Source of the DNA: Heyndrickxia sporothermodurans
Lineage (GTDB): Bacteria > Bacillota > Bacilli > Bacillales > Bacillaceae_C
Direction: 5' to 3'
DNA length: 64,000 nt
Assembly: GCA_018333075.1 (NCBI GenBank)
Contig: BORH01000001.1
Location: 1-64,000, forward strand
This document shows, piece after piece, positions 47,422 to 55,998 of the stretch. Each line of letters opens with the position of its first letter. The first letter of the stretch is position 1. Made by a program: the position numbers and the translations under genes. Under the pieces are notes generated by a model, which made no database searches, was not told where the DNA came from, and saw nothing but the letters and a program-made list of their open reading frames with translations.

Positions 47422-47787
47422 ATAAAAACTCCTTTCTATATTTTTCCTCTTTCTTTTATATGAAAAAGAATTATTGATAAAATAATCATTTTATTATTTT
47501 GTTTTAAACTATTGAACAAATAAGTTTTTGTATGTCTTTGCTTATTATGTATTGTAAACAAAAAAATTGAAATTTGTATCGTAACTTTTTGGGAGTTACA
47601 ATTTAGTATTCCGTTTATTGAAGGATTTAGCAAAGAGTATATCTATAAAATGGTCAGAACTTTTATTATAGAGGCAGCATTCTGAAATAAGCTTTTCTCA
47701 CTTTACTTTGAAGGTATTAAAATCCAGATGTTTGATCAATTATGAAAAGTGGATTTTTTAAAAGAATTACAGCTTTTAATGCTAACA
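47422..47787. other. Leader/spacer upstream of pnp
   Basis: About 365 AT-rich bases between the rpsO terminator and pnp. I see no credible gene; a 65-codon minus-strand frame here has no RBS or conserved look. A pnp promoter and untranslated leader are expected, but I could not define them. Confidence 0.5.
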
Positions 47788-47810
47788 AAAAAGCGGGAAA
47801 TATCCCGCTT
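47784..47810 (-). terminator. Intrinsic terminator of rpsO
   Basis: AAGCGGGA (47791-47798) pairs with TCCCGCTT (47803-47810), followed on the minus strand by TTTTTTGTTAGC. It lies 25 bases after the rpsO stop codon. Confidence 0.92.
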
Positions 47811-47834
47811 CTTCTGTTGAATTGACCATTTAAA

Positions 47835-48104
47835 TTAACGACGTAAACCAAGTTTGTTAATTAACTCACGATAACGTTGTACATCTTTATTACGTAGGTA
47901 AGTAAGTAGGTTTCGACGACGACCTACCATTTTCATAAGACCACGACGTGAATGATGATCTTTTTTGTGCGTACGTAAATGTTCATTCAAATTATTGATA
48001 TCCTCTGTAAGGATTGCAATTTGAACCTCTGGAGAACCAGTATCAGTATCATGAACTTTGAATTGGTTAATGATTTCATTTTTACGTTCTTGACTAATTG
48101 CCAT
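47835..48104 (-). CDS. rpsO: 30S ribosomal protein S15
   Basis: S15 binds the 16S rRNA three-way junction and organises the platform of the small subunit. The 89-residue protein starts [20 protein letters not shown] and contains the RNA-binding [16 protein letters not shown] and [13 protein letters not shown] segments. The start at 48104 is preceded by AGGAGGTGAAAAGG; an ATG three codons upstream overlaps the RBS and is not used. It has its own terminator and probably its own promoter, with a structured leader that may allow autoregulation. Confidence 0.98.
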   Translation of the reverse strand: MAISQERKNEIINQFKVHDTDTGSPEVQIAILTEDINNLNEHLRTHKKDHHSRRGLMKMVGRRRNLLTYLRNKDVQRYRELINKLGLRR

Positions 48105-48113
48105 CCTTTTCAC

Positions 48114-48190
48114 CTCCTAAAAAATAGATAATCCCCAATTACTGAGCAAACGTCGGTGACTCGATTTGCCAAGCAAAGGTTCATTACACT
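48114..48190 (-). ncRNA. rpsO 5' leader, possible S15 autoregulatory RNA
   Basis: The roughly 75-base leader is richer in GC than its surroundings. On the minus strand it contains a TTTGC-TTG-GCAAA hairpin, then CGAGTCACCGACGTTTGCTC and AGTAATTGGGGATTATC before the Shine-Dalgarno region. S15 represses its own synthesis through leader structures in Bacillaceae and other bacteria. The exact fold here is not established. Confidence 0.4.
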
Positions 48191-48196
48191 GTATAA

Positions 48197-48225
48197 GAAT
48201 ACTACTTTTTATACTAAAAAACAAG
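48197..48225 (-). promoter_or_regulatory. Candidate SigA promoter of rpsO
   Basis: On the minus strand the -35 TTGTTT (48220-48225) and -10 TATTCT (48197-48202) are 17 bases apart, just beyond the ribC stop codon and upstream of the rpsO leader. Confidence 0.45.
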
Positions 48226-48226
48226 T

Positions 48227-49189
48227 CTACTCTACAATTTTTTTGAAGTATTCTATAGCTTCCTGCTTGTCCTTCTCAATTTGCTCTTTTAATTGATCAA
48301 TTCCATTAAATTTCTTTTCATCCCTAATTCTTTTATGCCATTCGATCGTAACTTCCTCACCATAAATAGAGTGGTCAAAATCAATAATATGCACTTCTAC
48401 TGTTAAGGAATATTCTTCTTCTTTTTTGAACGTAGGCTTGAATCCAACATTACATACTCCATTGTACCAATTTCCACTAACCAATAGTTTTACAGCATAA
48501 ACACCTGTTTTAGGAGTAATATATTCACTTTTTAATTGAATATTTGCTGTCGGAAATCCTATTTGTCTTCCTCTTTTTTCGCCATGAATCACAATTCCGT
48601 TTGTGTGATAGAATCGACCTAAAACTTGAGAAACTTCAGTCATATTTCCGCTTGCTAACAACTGTCTTGTTAAAGTAGAGCTCACTTTTTCTTCACCTGC
48701 ATGCCGATTAATTTCTAATTTTTCAACCGTTGTACACGTAAAATTTCCGTTAGCATGAATAGGCAGTGTTTCCATCGTACCTTTACCAAATTTTCCATAG
48801 GAAAAATCAAAACCTGCCACAACATGTTTCACATTTAGTCGTGTAATATATTGGTTTACATACTCTTCTGGAGACAAATTTGCAAAATTAGATGTAAATC
48901 TAACAATAAATAAATAGTCAATACCCATCTTTTCTATTAATTGTTTTTTATCTTCTAAAGGTGTGATTAGCTCGACCTGTTTATGTTTTTGACTCAAAAC
49001 AACAGAAGGATGGGGGTCAAATGTCATTACAGCGCTTTTCCAGTTATTTTGTTCAGCAATTTCCTTCGCTGATAATATAACTCTTTGATGCCCCTTATGA
49101 ATACCATCAAAATAACCTAATGCCATCACTATCGGAGGAAAATCCTCTTGGTTTAACGAATGTGGATGATGAATTGTTATAACCTTCAA
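48227..49189 (-). CDS. ribC: Bifunctional riboflavin kinase/FAD synthetase
   Basis: RibC (RibF) phosphorylates riboflavin to FMN and adenylates FMN to FAD. The 320-residue protein has an N-terminal FAD synthetase domain with MALGYFDGIHKGHQ and MTFDPHPSVVLSQ, and a C-terminal riboflavin kinase domain with HGEKRGRQIGFPTANIQL and GVYAVKLLVSGNWYNGVCNV. I set the start at TTG 49189 since AGGTGAG is placed for it and it gives LKVITIHHPH, matching MKTIHITHPH of B. subtilis. The gene lies between truB and rpsO, as expected. Confidence 0.95.
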   Translation of the reverse strand: MKVITIHHPHSLNQEDFPPIVMALGYFDGIHKGHQRVILSAKEIAEQNNWKSAVMTFDPHPSVVLSQKHKQVELITPLEDKKQLIEKMGIDYLFIVRFTSNFANLSPEEYVNQYITRLNVKHVVAGFDFSYGKFGKGTMETLPIHANGNFTCTTVEKLEINRHAGEEKVSSTLTRQLLASGNMTEVSQVLGRFYHTNGIVIHGEKRGRQIGFPTANIQLKSEYITPKTGVYAVKLLVSGNWYNGVCNVGFKPTFKKEEEYSLTVEVHIIDFDHSIYGEEVTIEWHKRIRDEKKFNGIDQLKEQIEKDKQEAIEYFKKIVE

Positions 49190-49264
49190 ATGTCTCACCT
49201 ATTTCTTCTATTCAAGCAAACCTAAATAAAGGTTAGATTTGCAAAAATTGTTTTGGAAAAAGTT

Positions 49265-50179
49265 TTAGTTTACCCCATTAAGAACTTTAACTGGTTTTAT
49301 TAAGTGAGGTTTATTCGGATGAATTTTATAAATGGCTAGTACTTGATTTCTATTAATAAAAACAACTTCTTTATCCCCATAAATCCAAGTTTCGTCCTTA
49401 GGTAATACTGCACCGTTATTCACTTTCTCTGCTAATGTATCATTAATTTCTCGTTTCGGCAAATGTGAAAGCCCTCTATCTATTGGGAAAATTTTATTTT
49501 CTAAGTCGCCTTCTTCCAAACGAGTTTCTATTTCTGAAAAAGATAAACAATCATCCTTTAAGAATGATCCAGAGGAAATTCTCGTTAAATCAGACATATG
49601 TGCAGGATAACCTAGCTTTTCCCCAATCGATACAGCAAGTGTTCGGATATACGTTCCTTTACTACACCTCACACGAAAACGAAAAGAAATAGTATTACCA
49701 GCAAATATATTACGATCATCTAATAATTCAATTTCATATATATTTACAGTTCTTGTAGGACGATCAACGATAATCCCTTTTCTTGCGTATTCATATAAAC
49801 GTTTGCCGTTTACCTTTACTGCTGAGTACATTGGAGGAGTTTGTTTAATTTCACCCAAAAAAGATGACAATACATCTAAAATCTGTTGTCTATCTATTGG
49901 TTTAATTACTTGTTTTTCCTGAATGACTTCACCACTGGCATCTTCAGTCGTTGTTGAAAGACCTAATGTTACTTCCCCGATGTATTCCTTTCCAGCATTT
50001 GTTATGTATTCAGCTACTTTTGTACCTTTTCCTAAACAGATGGGTAAGACACCAGCCACATCTGGATCAAGTGTTCCTGTATGACCTACTTTTTTCATTT
50101 TTAACAATTTTCTAATCTTAAACACACAGTCATGTGAGGTCATACCTTTTGGTTTCCACAAAGGAAGAATTCCATCCAT
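49265..50179 (-). CDS. truB: tRNA pseudouridine(55) synthase
   Basis: TruB converts U55 in the T-loop of tRNAs. The 304-residue protein has the catalytic Asp38 in GHTGTLDPDVAGVLPIC, the GILPLWKPKGMTSHD start, the MYSAVKVNGKRLYEYARKG block and RVRCSKGTYIRTLA. The C-terminal PUA-like part is short, as in Bacillus TruB. ATG at 50179 has AAGGAGC upstream. It is separated from rbfA by a strong terminator but followed closely by ribC. Confidence 0.96.
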   Translation of the reverse strand: MDGILPLWKPKGMTSHDCVFKIRKLLKMKKVGHTGTLDPDVAGVLPICLGKGTKVAEYITNAGKEYIGEVTLGLSTTTEDASGEVIQEKQVIKPIDRQQILDVLSSFLGEIKQTPPMYSAVKVNGKRLYEYARKGIIVDRPTRTVNIYEIELLDDRNIFAGNTISFRFRVRCSKGTYIRTLAVSIGEKLGYPAHMSDLTRISSGSFLKDDCLSFSEIETRLEEGDLENKIFPIDRGLSHLPKREINDTLAEKVNNGAVLPKDETWIYGDKEVVFINRNQVLAIYKIHPNKPHLIKPVKVLNGVN

Positions 50180-50222
50180 ATTGTTGCTCCTTTAAAAAAA
50201 TTTCATTTTAACCTTTTCAAGC

Positions 50223-50256
50223 AAAAAAATGGATAGACGAAAATGTCTATCCATTT
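50223..50256 (-). terminator. Intrinsic terminator of the rimP-rbfA operon
   Basis: AAATGGATAGAC (50227-50238) pairs perfectly with GTCTATCCATTT (50245-50256), followed on the minus strand by TTTTGC. It lies between rbfA and truB. Confidence 0.9.
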
Positions 50257-50274
50257 AACTTAAACAAAATTCGT

Positions 50275-50619
50275 TTATTTATCTGTGTTAATTTCTTTAA
50301 TTAATGTTTCAATGCGATTTCCATAATCAATTGATTCATCAATTGCAAAAGCAAGCTCTGGTGTTTTTCGCAGTCGAATTCTATGACCCACTTCGGAACG
50401 AATAAATCCTTTTGCTTTTTCAAGAGCATTTAACGTTCCTTCTTTTTGTTTATCATCACCAAGTACCGTAATATATACAGTTGCTTGCTGGAGATCACCT
50501 GTTACCTGTACATCTGTAACGGTAACAAAGCCAATACGTGGATCCTTGATTTTACGTCCGATGATTTCACTTAACTCTTTTTTCATTTGTTCACCGACAC
50601 GATTTGCACGTAGGCTCAT
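50275..50619 (-). CDS. rbfA: Ribosome-binding factor A
   Basis: RbfA assists late maturation of the 30S subunit and 16S 5' end processing. The 114-residue KH-like protein starts [20 protein letters not shown] and has the conserved [13 protein letters not shown] and [19 protein letters not shown] segments. The start at 50619 is chosen because GAGAGGTG is well placed; an ATG three codons upstream falls inside the RBS spacing. It is the last gene of the nusA-infB group. Confidence 0.96.
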   Translation of the reverse strand: MSLRANRVGEQMKKELSEIIGRKIKDPRIGFVTVTDVQVTGDLQQATVYITVLGDDKQKEGTLNALEKAKGFIRSEVGHRIRLRKTPELAFAIDESIDYGNRIETLIKEINTDK

Positions 50620-50634
50620 GTATAACACCTCTCA

Positions 50635-50913
50635 TTACAACCATTCAATAATGGTTTCTAATCTTTCCCATTCAGGAAAGGAATCCAAAAATTTCAGAGT
50701 ATTTTCAACTTCTCTTTCTGCAGCCAATTGTGATGAATTAACTGTGACAATAGCAATTTTTGTTCTTTGCCATAGATCTTGGTATTCAATCTCTGCAGCA
50801 GAAACATTGAATTTTTGTTTCAGACGTGTAAGTACACGCTGCAAGACTGCCCTTTTTTCTTTTAGTGTTTTCACTTCATAAATGCGGAATTCACATTCCA
50901 CAGAAGCAATCAT
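50635..50913 (-). CDS. ylxP: YlxP-like protein (DUF503)
   Basis: The 92-residue protein of the DUF503 family ([20 protein letters not shown], then [20 protein letters not shown]) is found between infB and rbfA in Bacillus. It overlaps infB by four bases. No function is firmly known; its constant neighbourhood points to ribosome assembly or translation. Confidence 0.9.
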   Translation of the reverse strand: MIASVECEFRIYEVKTLKEKRAVLQRVLTRLKQKFNVSAAEIEYQDLWQRTKIAIVTVNSSQLAAEREVENTLKFLDSFPEWERLETIIEWL

Positions 50914-53114
50914 TTACGCTCAACTTCTTCCATTACAAAAGCTTCAATGATATCTCCTTCTTTTAAATCATTATAGTTTTTAATTGTAATACCACATTCA
51001 TAACCTTGGCTAACTTCTTTTGCATCATCTTTAAAGCGTTTTAATGTATCGATTTCACCTTCAAAGATAACAACATTATTTCGAATGATGCGTATTCCAC
51101 TGTCTCTAGTTATTTTACCATCAGTTACATAGCTTCCAGCAATTGTTCCAACTTTAGAAACTTTAAATGTTTGGCGAACTTCTACTTGACCTATAATTTT
51201 TTCATAGAACTCTGGATCAAGCATACCTTTCATTGCTGACTCGATTTCTTCAATTACTTTGTAAATAATTCGATGTAAACGAATATCCACATTTTCTGCT
51301 TCTGCTGCGCGCTTCGCATTTACATCTGGACGAACATTAAATCCAATAACAATTGCATTTGATGCTGCTGCAAGAGAGATATCAGATTCATTGATTCCGC
51401 CAACAGCAGTATGAATGATTCTAACATTTACCCCTTCAACATCAATTTTTTGTAACGAAGCTGCCAGTGCCTCTACAGAACCTTGAACATCAGCCTTAAT
51501 GATAATATTAATGTCTTTCATTTCACCTTGTTTCATTTGTTCGAATAAGGTATCTAAGCTCACACGGGCTGTTTCATTTCGTTGAGCAAGTACTGCTTGC
51601 TGGGCACGAACTTCTCCTACTTGACGGGCAGTTTTTTCGTCATCAAATACTACAAAACGATCTCCAGCTTGTGGAACATCATTTAATCCAGTTAATTCAA
51701 CTGGTGTAGAAGGTCCTGCTTCCTTCACTCGACGACCTAAATCATTAACCATCGCACGTACACGACCATATGTGTGTCCTACAACAATCGGATCACCGAC
51801 ACGTAAAGTACCATTTTGAACTAATAAAGTAGCAACTGATCCACGCCCTTTATCAAGCTGAGCTTCAATCACTGTTCCAATTGCATTTCTATTTGGATTT
51901 GCTTTATACTCTTCGACTTCACTGACAAGTAAAATCATTTCAAGTAGGTTTTCAATACCTTCACCAGTTTTAGCTGATATTGGAACAAATATTGTATCCC
52001 CGCCCCAATCCTCTGGAACAAGACCATGTTCAGTTAATTCTTGCATCACACGATCTGGATTAGCAGTCGGTTTATCCATTTTATTTACGGCTACAATAAT
52101 TGGAACATTTGCGGCTTTAGCATGGTTAATTGCTTCGATTGTTTGTGGCATAACACCATCATCAGCAGCAACGACTAAAATTGTAATGTCAGTAATTTGT
52201 GCTCCACGTGCACGCATTGTAGTAAATGCAGCATGTCCAGGAGTATCAAGGAAAGTTATTTTCTTACCATTTACCTCAACTTGGTATGCTCCAATATGCT
52301 GAGTGATTCCTCCTGCTTCTCCTGCAGTTACTTTTGTATTACGAATCGAATCTAATGTTGTTGTTTTACCATGGTCAACATGTCCCATAATTGTTACAAC
52401 TGACGGCCTTTCAATAAGATTCTCATCTGTATCTTCAGTAAAGTAAACTTCTAGATCTGTTGCATCAACTTGAATTTCTTCCTCAACTTCCACACCATAA
52501 TCTGTCGCAATAAGCTCAATCGAATCTTTATCTAATTCATTGTTGATTGTGGCAACTACACCAAGCATAAATAGTTTTTTAATCAATTCTGATGGTTCCC
52601 GATGTAATTTTTTGGCAAGCTCAGCAACAGTTAATGAACCACTAAAAGTTATTTTACTAGGTAGTTCTTTTTTCTTAGCTGGTGCTTGCTGTTGTTGCTG
52701 TGATTTTTGCTTATTATTTTTATTATTGTTTTTATGATTATTTTTTGATTTACCTTTGTGATTCGTCCCTTTATTATCTTTCGTTGATTCGTTTTTATTA
52801 TTTTTTGGTTTATGTTTTGGTTGTATAGTTTCTTTCACGAGGCTCTCTTCAACTTCCATTTCTTTTTGGTTATTTTTTGTATTATTTTGATGTTTATTTT
52901 GGTGCTGGTCTTTTGATTGATTCTTTACCTTTGAATTGGAATCCTGTTGTTTATTATTTGTGTTATACATTTTATCCAATTTATTAATAGCATCCCCATC
53001 AATCATAGACATATGATTCGTTACTTCAATATTCATTTCTTTAAGCTTTGAAATGATATCTTTACTTGAAACCTTTTGTTTTTTTGCGTATTCGTAAATT
53101 CGAATTTTACTCAT
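50910..53114 (-). CDS. infB: Translation initiation factor IF-2
   Basis: IF-2 is the GTPase that brings initiator tRNA to the ribosome. The 734-residue protein has an IF2_N module at the start, then a low-complexity region (about 50-150) almost entirely Asn, Lys, Gln and Glu. A second N-terminal module follows ([20 protein letters not shown]). The G domain has GHVDHGKTT near residue 240, DTPGHAAF and NKMD. Domains II, III and C1/C2 follow, ending FVMEEVERK. It is the core of the nusA-ylxR-ylxQ-infB operon, overlapping ylxP by four bases. Confidence 0.97.
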   Translation of the reverse strand: MSKIRIYEYAKKQKVSSKDIISKLKEMNIEVTNHMSMIDGDAINKLDKMYNTNNKQQDSNSKVKNQSKDQHQNKHQNNTKNNQKEMEVEESLVKETIQPKHKPKNNKNESTKDNKGTNHKGKSKNNHKNNNKNNKQKSQQQQQAPAKKKELPSKITFSGSLTVAELAKKLHREPSELIKKLFMLGVVATINNELDKDSIELIATDYGVEVEEEIQVDATDLEVYFTEDTDENLIERPSVVTIMGHVDHGKTTTLDSIRNTKVTAGEAGGITQHIGAYQVEVNGKKITFLDTPGHAAFTTMRARGAQITDITILVVAADDGVMPQTIEAINHAKAANVPIIVAVNKMDKPTANPDRVMQELTEHGLVPEDWGGDTIFVPISAKTGEGIENLLEMILLVSEVEEYKANPNRNAIGTVIEAQLDKGRGSVATLLVQNGTLRVGDPIVVGHTYGRVRAMVNDLGRRVKEAGPSTPVELTGLNDVPQAGDRFVVFDDEKTARQVGEVRAQQAVLAQRNETARVSLDTLFEQMKQGEMKDINIIIKADVQGSVEALAASLQKIDVEGVNVRIIHTAVGGINESDISLAAASNAIVIGFNVRPDVNAKRAAEAENVDIRLHRIIYKVIEEIESAMKGMLDPEFYEKIIGQVEVRQTFKVSKVGTIAGSYVTDGKITRDSGIRIIRNNVVIFEGEIDTLKRFKDDAKEVSQGYECGITIKNYNDLKEGDIIEAFVMEEVERK

Positions 53115-53135
53115 ATGTTCACCCCCACCTATGAT

Positions 53136-53438
53136 TCACCCGAGCAATATTTCCAATTTCTTCGCAAAGCCCAGATCCGTAATCGCCACTACAACTCTTG
53201 ATTCTTTGCCTATCGCGTTCCCGAGTACTTCTCTATTCGTGATCCACATAATTGGGACGTGATAATATCGACATTTATCCTGTATCTTTTTCGCTGTATT
53301 TTCTGATGCATCTCTAGATAGTAAAACAAGTTTTGCGTGACCATTTTTTATTTCTTTGACAACTAATTCTTCACCTGATATAACTTTCCTTGCACGGTTG
53401 GCTAGACCAAGTAAAGATAACGCTTTTACTTCAGACAT
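53136..53438 (-). CDS. rplGA: L7Ae-family K-turn RNA-binding protein YlxQ
   Basis: YlxQ is a ribosomal-protein L7Ae-like K-turn binder. The 100-residue sequence MSEVKALSLLGLANRARKVI has the characteristic GLA-RA-KVISGEE start and LVLLSRDASENT segment. The start ATG at 53438 gives the same length as in B. subtilis and lies inside the overlap with the ylxR 3' end; GGGAG is somewhat distant, so coupling to ylxR translation is likely. Role in the cell is not settled. Confidence 0.93.
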   Translation of the reverse strand: MSEVKALSLLGLANRARKVISGEELVVKEIKNGHAKLVLLSRDASENTAKKIQDKCRYYHVPIMWITNREVLGNAIGKESRVVVAITDLGFAKKLEILLG

Positions 53439-53442
53439 ACAA

Positions 53443-53718
53443 CTACAGATTCTCCCTTTCAATGAGCTTCAATAGTTCATCATAAATAGAATCCTCAATT
53501 GTTGCTTCAAGATGATTTGCTAAAATATTCTTTTTCTTAGCTAGTAGTATAGCTTCTTTATCCTTTGATAAATAAGCTCCTCTTCCAGACTTTTTACCTT
53601 TAGGATCGATTGATACTTCTCCTTCTTTAGAACGTACAATCCGAATCATCTCTTTTTTAGGCTTCATTTCACCAGTAGCTACACATTTTCTTAAAGGTAT
53701 TTTTTTTTGAATCGCCAT
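53443..53718 (-). CDS. rnpM: YlxR/RnpM RNA-binding protein
   Basis: The 91-residue YlxR-family protein starts MAIQKKIPLRKCVATGE and has KPKKEMIRIVRSKEGEV and the family signature GRGAYL. In B. subtilis the protein was recently shown to bind RNase P RNA and modulate its activity. The ATG at 53718 follows AGGGGTGATCAAA. It sits between nusA and rplGA, the fixed order of this operon. Confidence 0.93.
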   Translation of the reverse strand: MAIQKKIPLRKCVATGEMKPKKEMIRIVRSKEGEVSIDPKGKKSGRGAYLSKDKEAILLAKKKNILANHLEATIEDSIYDELLKLIERENL

Positions 53719-53729
53719 TTTGATCACCC

Positions 53730-54857
53730 CTATTCGAAATCATCTTCCATCATTTCGAAACGATCATCCTGAATGTCTTCATCACTAAATAATCTCGAGT
53801 CCTCACGAGGGTATATCCCTAGCTCACGTGCCTCTGATTCACTTTTTATATCAATTTTCCATCCAGTAAGCTTAGCTGCTAATCTTGCATTTTGTCCTCG
53901 TTTTCCAATTGCTAGTGAAAGCTGGTAATCGGGAACAATAACGGTTGTTGCTTTTTCTTCTTCATCAACCGTAACTTCTAAGACCTTTGATGGACTTAGT
54001 GCGTTAGCAACAAATGTCACTGGATTGTCTGACCATTCAACTATATCAATTTTCTCACCTTTAAGCTCATTGACAATGGCTTGAACCCTAGCACCCTTTG
54101 GACCAACACATGCTCCTACAGGATCAACCTCAGGCTGGTCTGTATAAACAGAAATTTTCGAACGATCCCCTGCTTCACGTGCAACAGATCTAATTTCAAC
54201 TGTCCCATCATAAATTTCAGGAACCTCAATTTCGAATAAGCGTTTTAATAATCCAGGATGTGTACGGGATACAAAAATTTGAGGTCCTTTTGTTGTTTTT
54301 TCAACTTTTGTAATATACACTTTGATACGATCATGAGGTCGGTACGATTCATTTGGCATTTGCTCACTTTGTGCAAGTAATGCTTCAATCTTTCCTAGAT
54401 TCACATAAATAAAGCGAGGATCTTGCCTTTGAACAATCCCTGTCATAATGTCGTCTTCACGATCAATAAATTCAGAATAAATTATTCCTCTTTCTGCTTC
54501 ACGAACACGTTGAGTAACTACTTGCTTCGCTGTTTGTGCAGCAATACGACCGAAATCCTTCGGTGTTACTTCAATTTCTACAACATCTCCAACTTCATAT
54601 GCAGGATTTATTTTTGCAGCATCTTCAAGTGAAATCTCAAGTCGAGAATCGAAAACTTCATCCACTACATCTTTCCTTGCAAATACTCTCATCGTTCCAT
54701 TTTCTAAATTTAAGTCCGTGCGAACATTTTGTGCTTGATTAAAATTTCTTTTATAAGCAGATACAAGTGCTGCTTCAATTGCTTCTATGATTACGTCGCG
54801 AGAAATCCCTTTCTCTTTTTCTAAAATAATAAGAGCATCCAATAATTCTGTGCTCAT
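53730..54857 (-). CDS. nusA: Transcription termination/antitermination factor NusA
   Basis: NusA binds RNA polymerase and nascent RNA and modulates pausing and termination. The 375-residue protein has an N-terminal polymerase-binding domain ([19 protein letters not shown]), an S1 domain (about 135-200) and two KH domains ([40 protein letters not shown] and [20 protein letters not shown]). The start at 54857 matches the family N-terminus; the frame extends upstream to 54923 without conservation. The C-terminus is acidic. It follows rimP after a 140-base gap without visible gene. Confidence 0.96.
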   Translation of the reverse strand: MSTELLDALIILEKEKGISRDVIIEAIEAALVSAYKRNFNQAQNVRTDLNLENGTMRVFARKDVVDEVFDSRLEISLEDAAKINPAYEVGDVVEIEVTPKDFGRIAAQTAKQVVTQRVREAERGIIYSEFIDREDDIMTGIVQRQDPRFIYVNLGKIEALLAQSEQMPNESYRPHDRIKVYITKVEKTTKGPQIFVSRTHPGLLKRLFEIEVPEIYDGTVEIRSVAREAGDRSKISVYTDQPEVDPVGACVGPKGARVQAIVNELKGEKIDIVEWSDNPVTFVANALSPSKVLEVTVDEEEKATTVIVPDYQLSLAIGKRGQNARLAAKLTGWKIDIKSESEARELGIYPREDSRLFSDEDIQDDRFEMMEDDFE

Positions 54858-54996
54858 GAAAACGTCATCCCCCTCAAAAATAATAAAAAAACTGGTGAGT
54901 ATATAATGGGTTCTATCGATCACTCGTTAGAACGGGATTGTTGTGCTTTTAGTTGTAGATTATTATCCTTACAAAAATAATAGGAACATAAAAGCA

Positions 54997-55464
54997 TTAA
55001 AAAATAATAGCGAGACGAGCTTTTGCTACTTTTTCGTATGGAATTTCTACTTCTTTTATTCTAGTTTTAATTTTAATTTCTAATTTTAAAATCTTCCCAT
55101 CAAAATAAAGTAGTTTTCCCTCAAATTGTTTCTCATCATCGATTGGCTCATAGGTTTTAACATTGACATTTTTCCCTACAGCTTTTTCAAAATCTTGTAC
55201 TTTTTTTAACGGTCGTTCAGCACCAGGAGATGATACTTCAAGGAAGTAGTTGTTTGGGATTGGATCTATTTCATCCAATTTTTCCCCAAGTCGTTCACTG
55301 ACAATCCCACATTCTTCGATATCAATCCCGTCTTCTTTATCTATATATACGCGAAGAAACCAGTTTTTCCCTTCTTTTATATATTCGATATCTACAAGAT
55401 CCAGGTCCATATCTTGAATAATTGGTGTAACGAGTTCTTCTACTATGTCCGTTACTTTACTCAT
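54997..55464 (-). CDS. rimP: Ribosome maturation factor RimP
   Basis: RimP assists 30S assembly. The 155-residue protein starts [20 protein letters not shown] and has [20 protein letters not shown], the [20 protein letters not shown] stretch and [17 protein letters not shown], all conserved in the family. The start at 55464 is preceded by AGGAGG; the upstream extension to 55497 is unlikely. It heads the rimP-nusA-ylxR-ylxQ-infB-ylxP-rbfA operon. Confidence 0.95.
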   Translation of the reverse strand: MSKVTDIVEELVTPIIQDMDLDLVDIEYIKEGKNWFLRVYIDKEDGIDIEECGIVSERLGEKLDEIDPIPNNYFLEVSSPGAERPLKKVQDFEKAVGKNVNVKTYEPIDDEKQFEGKLLYFDGKILKLEIKIKTRIKEVEIPYEKVAKARLAIIF

Positions 55465-55607
55465 AAAAACCTCCTGATTAACAATGGTTAGTAGCATAAA
55501 TTAGGCTGTTTTCAAAATAATAAGTTGCTATTCGTAAATTATGAAATTTCATTATATAGAATATTTTTTCTATATAAACACCTTTTTTACAAAAGACATC
55601 TGGATTT

Positions 55608-55667
55608 TAAAAAAGCCTAAATGATAAAAATTAATCATCATAGAAGCAATGGACTCATTCAAAGGCT
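55608..55667 (-). terminator. Long terminator-like hairpin between polC and rimP
   Basis: On the minus strand AGCCT and AATGA pair with TCATT and AGGCT across about 40 bases, and TTTTTT follows immediately. It could terminate polC transcription or act as a conditional element in the rimP leader, depending on where the rimP promoter lies. The rest of the 55465-55998 spacer has no gene. Confidence 0.55.
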
Positions 55668-55810
55668 ATTTTTCGAAACTAAACGATGTGTTTAACACCA
55701 GAATAACACTACGGTCTAATTCTTATTAGAGCCAATGATGATTTTTTTGTAAACACAGAACAGCAATAAAGTATTCGAAATAAGCCTATAAAAAAATGGG
55801 TAACAAACAC

Positions 55811-55837
55811 GAAAGAGTGGGTAAGCCCCACTCTTTC
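55811..55837 (-). terminator. GC-rich hairpin downstream of polC
   Basis: GAAAGAGTGG (55811-55820) pairs with CCACTCTTTC (55828-55837). No T-run follows on the minus strand (GTGTTTG), so termination strength is uncertain. It is the first stable stem after polC. Confidence 0.55.
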
Positions 55838-55998
55838 CAAGAGTTATCAGTAGTATTTCCAATAAAAATATACCATAACCAAAAATTATATGCAAATAAA
55901 TCAACAATCAATGCTTATGGCGAACGATTATTACATTATAGAAAAAGCTTTTTTTATTGTTCAACTAAATGGTTAAAGTAATATATTTTTATCTAAAT

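Noticed and set aside
47436-47633. 65-codon minus-strand frame upstream of pnp
   Set aside because: AT-rich, no RBS, residues look like random translation of an untranslated leader, and no family resemblance.
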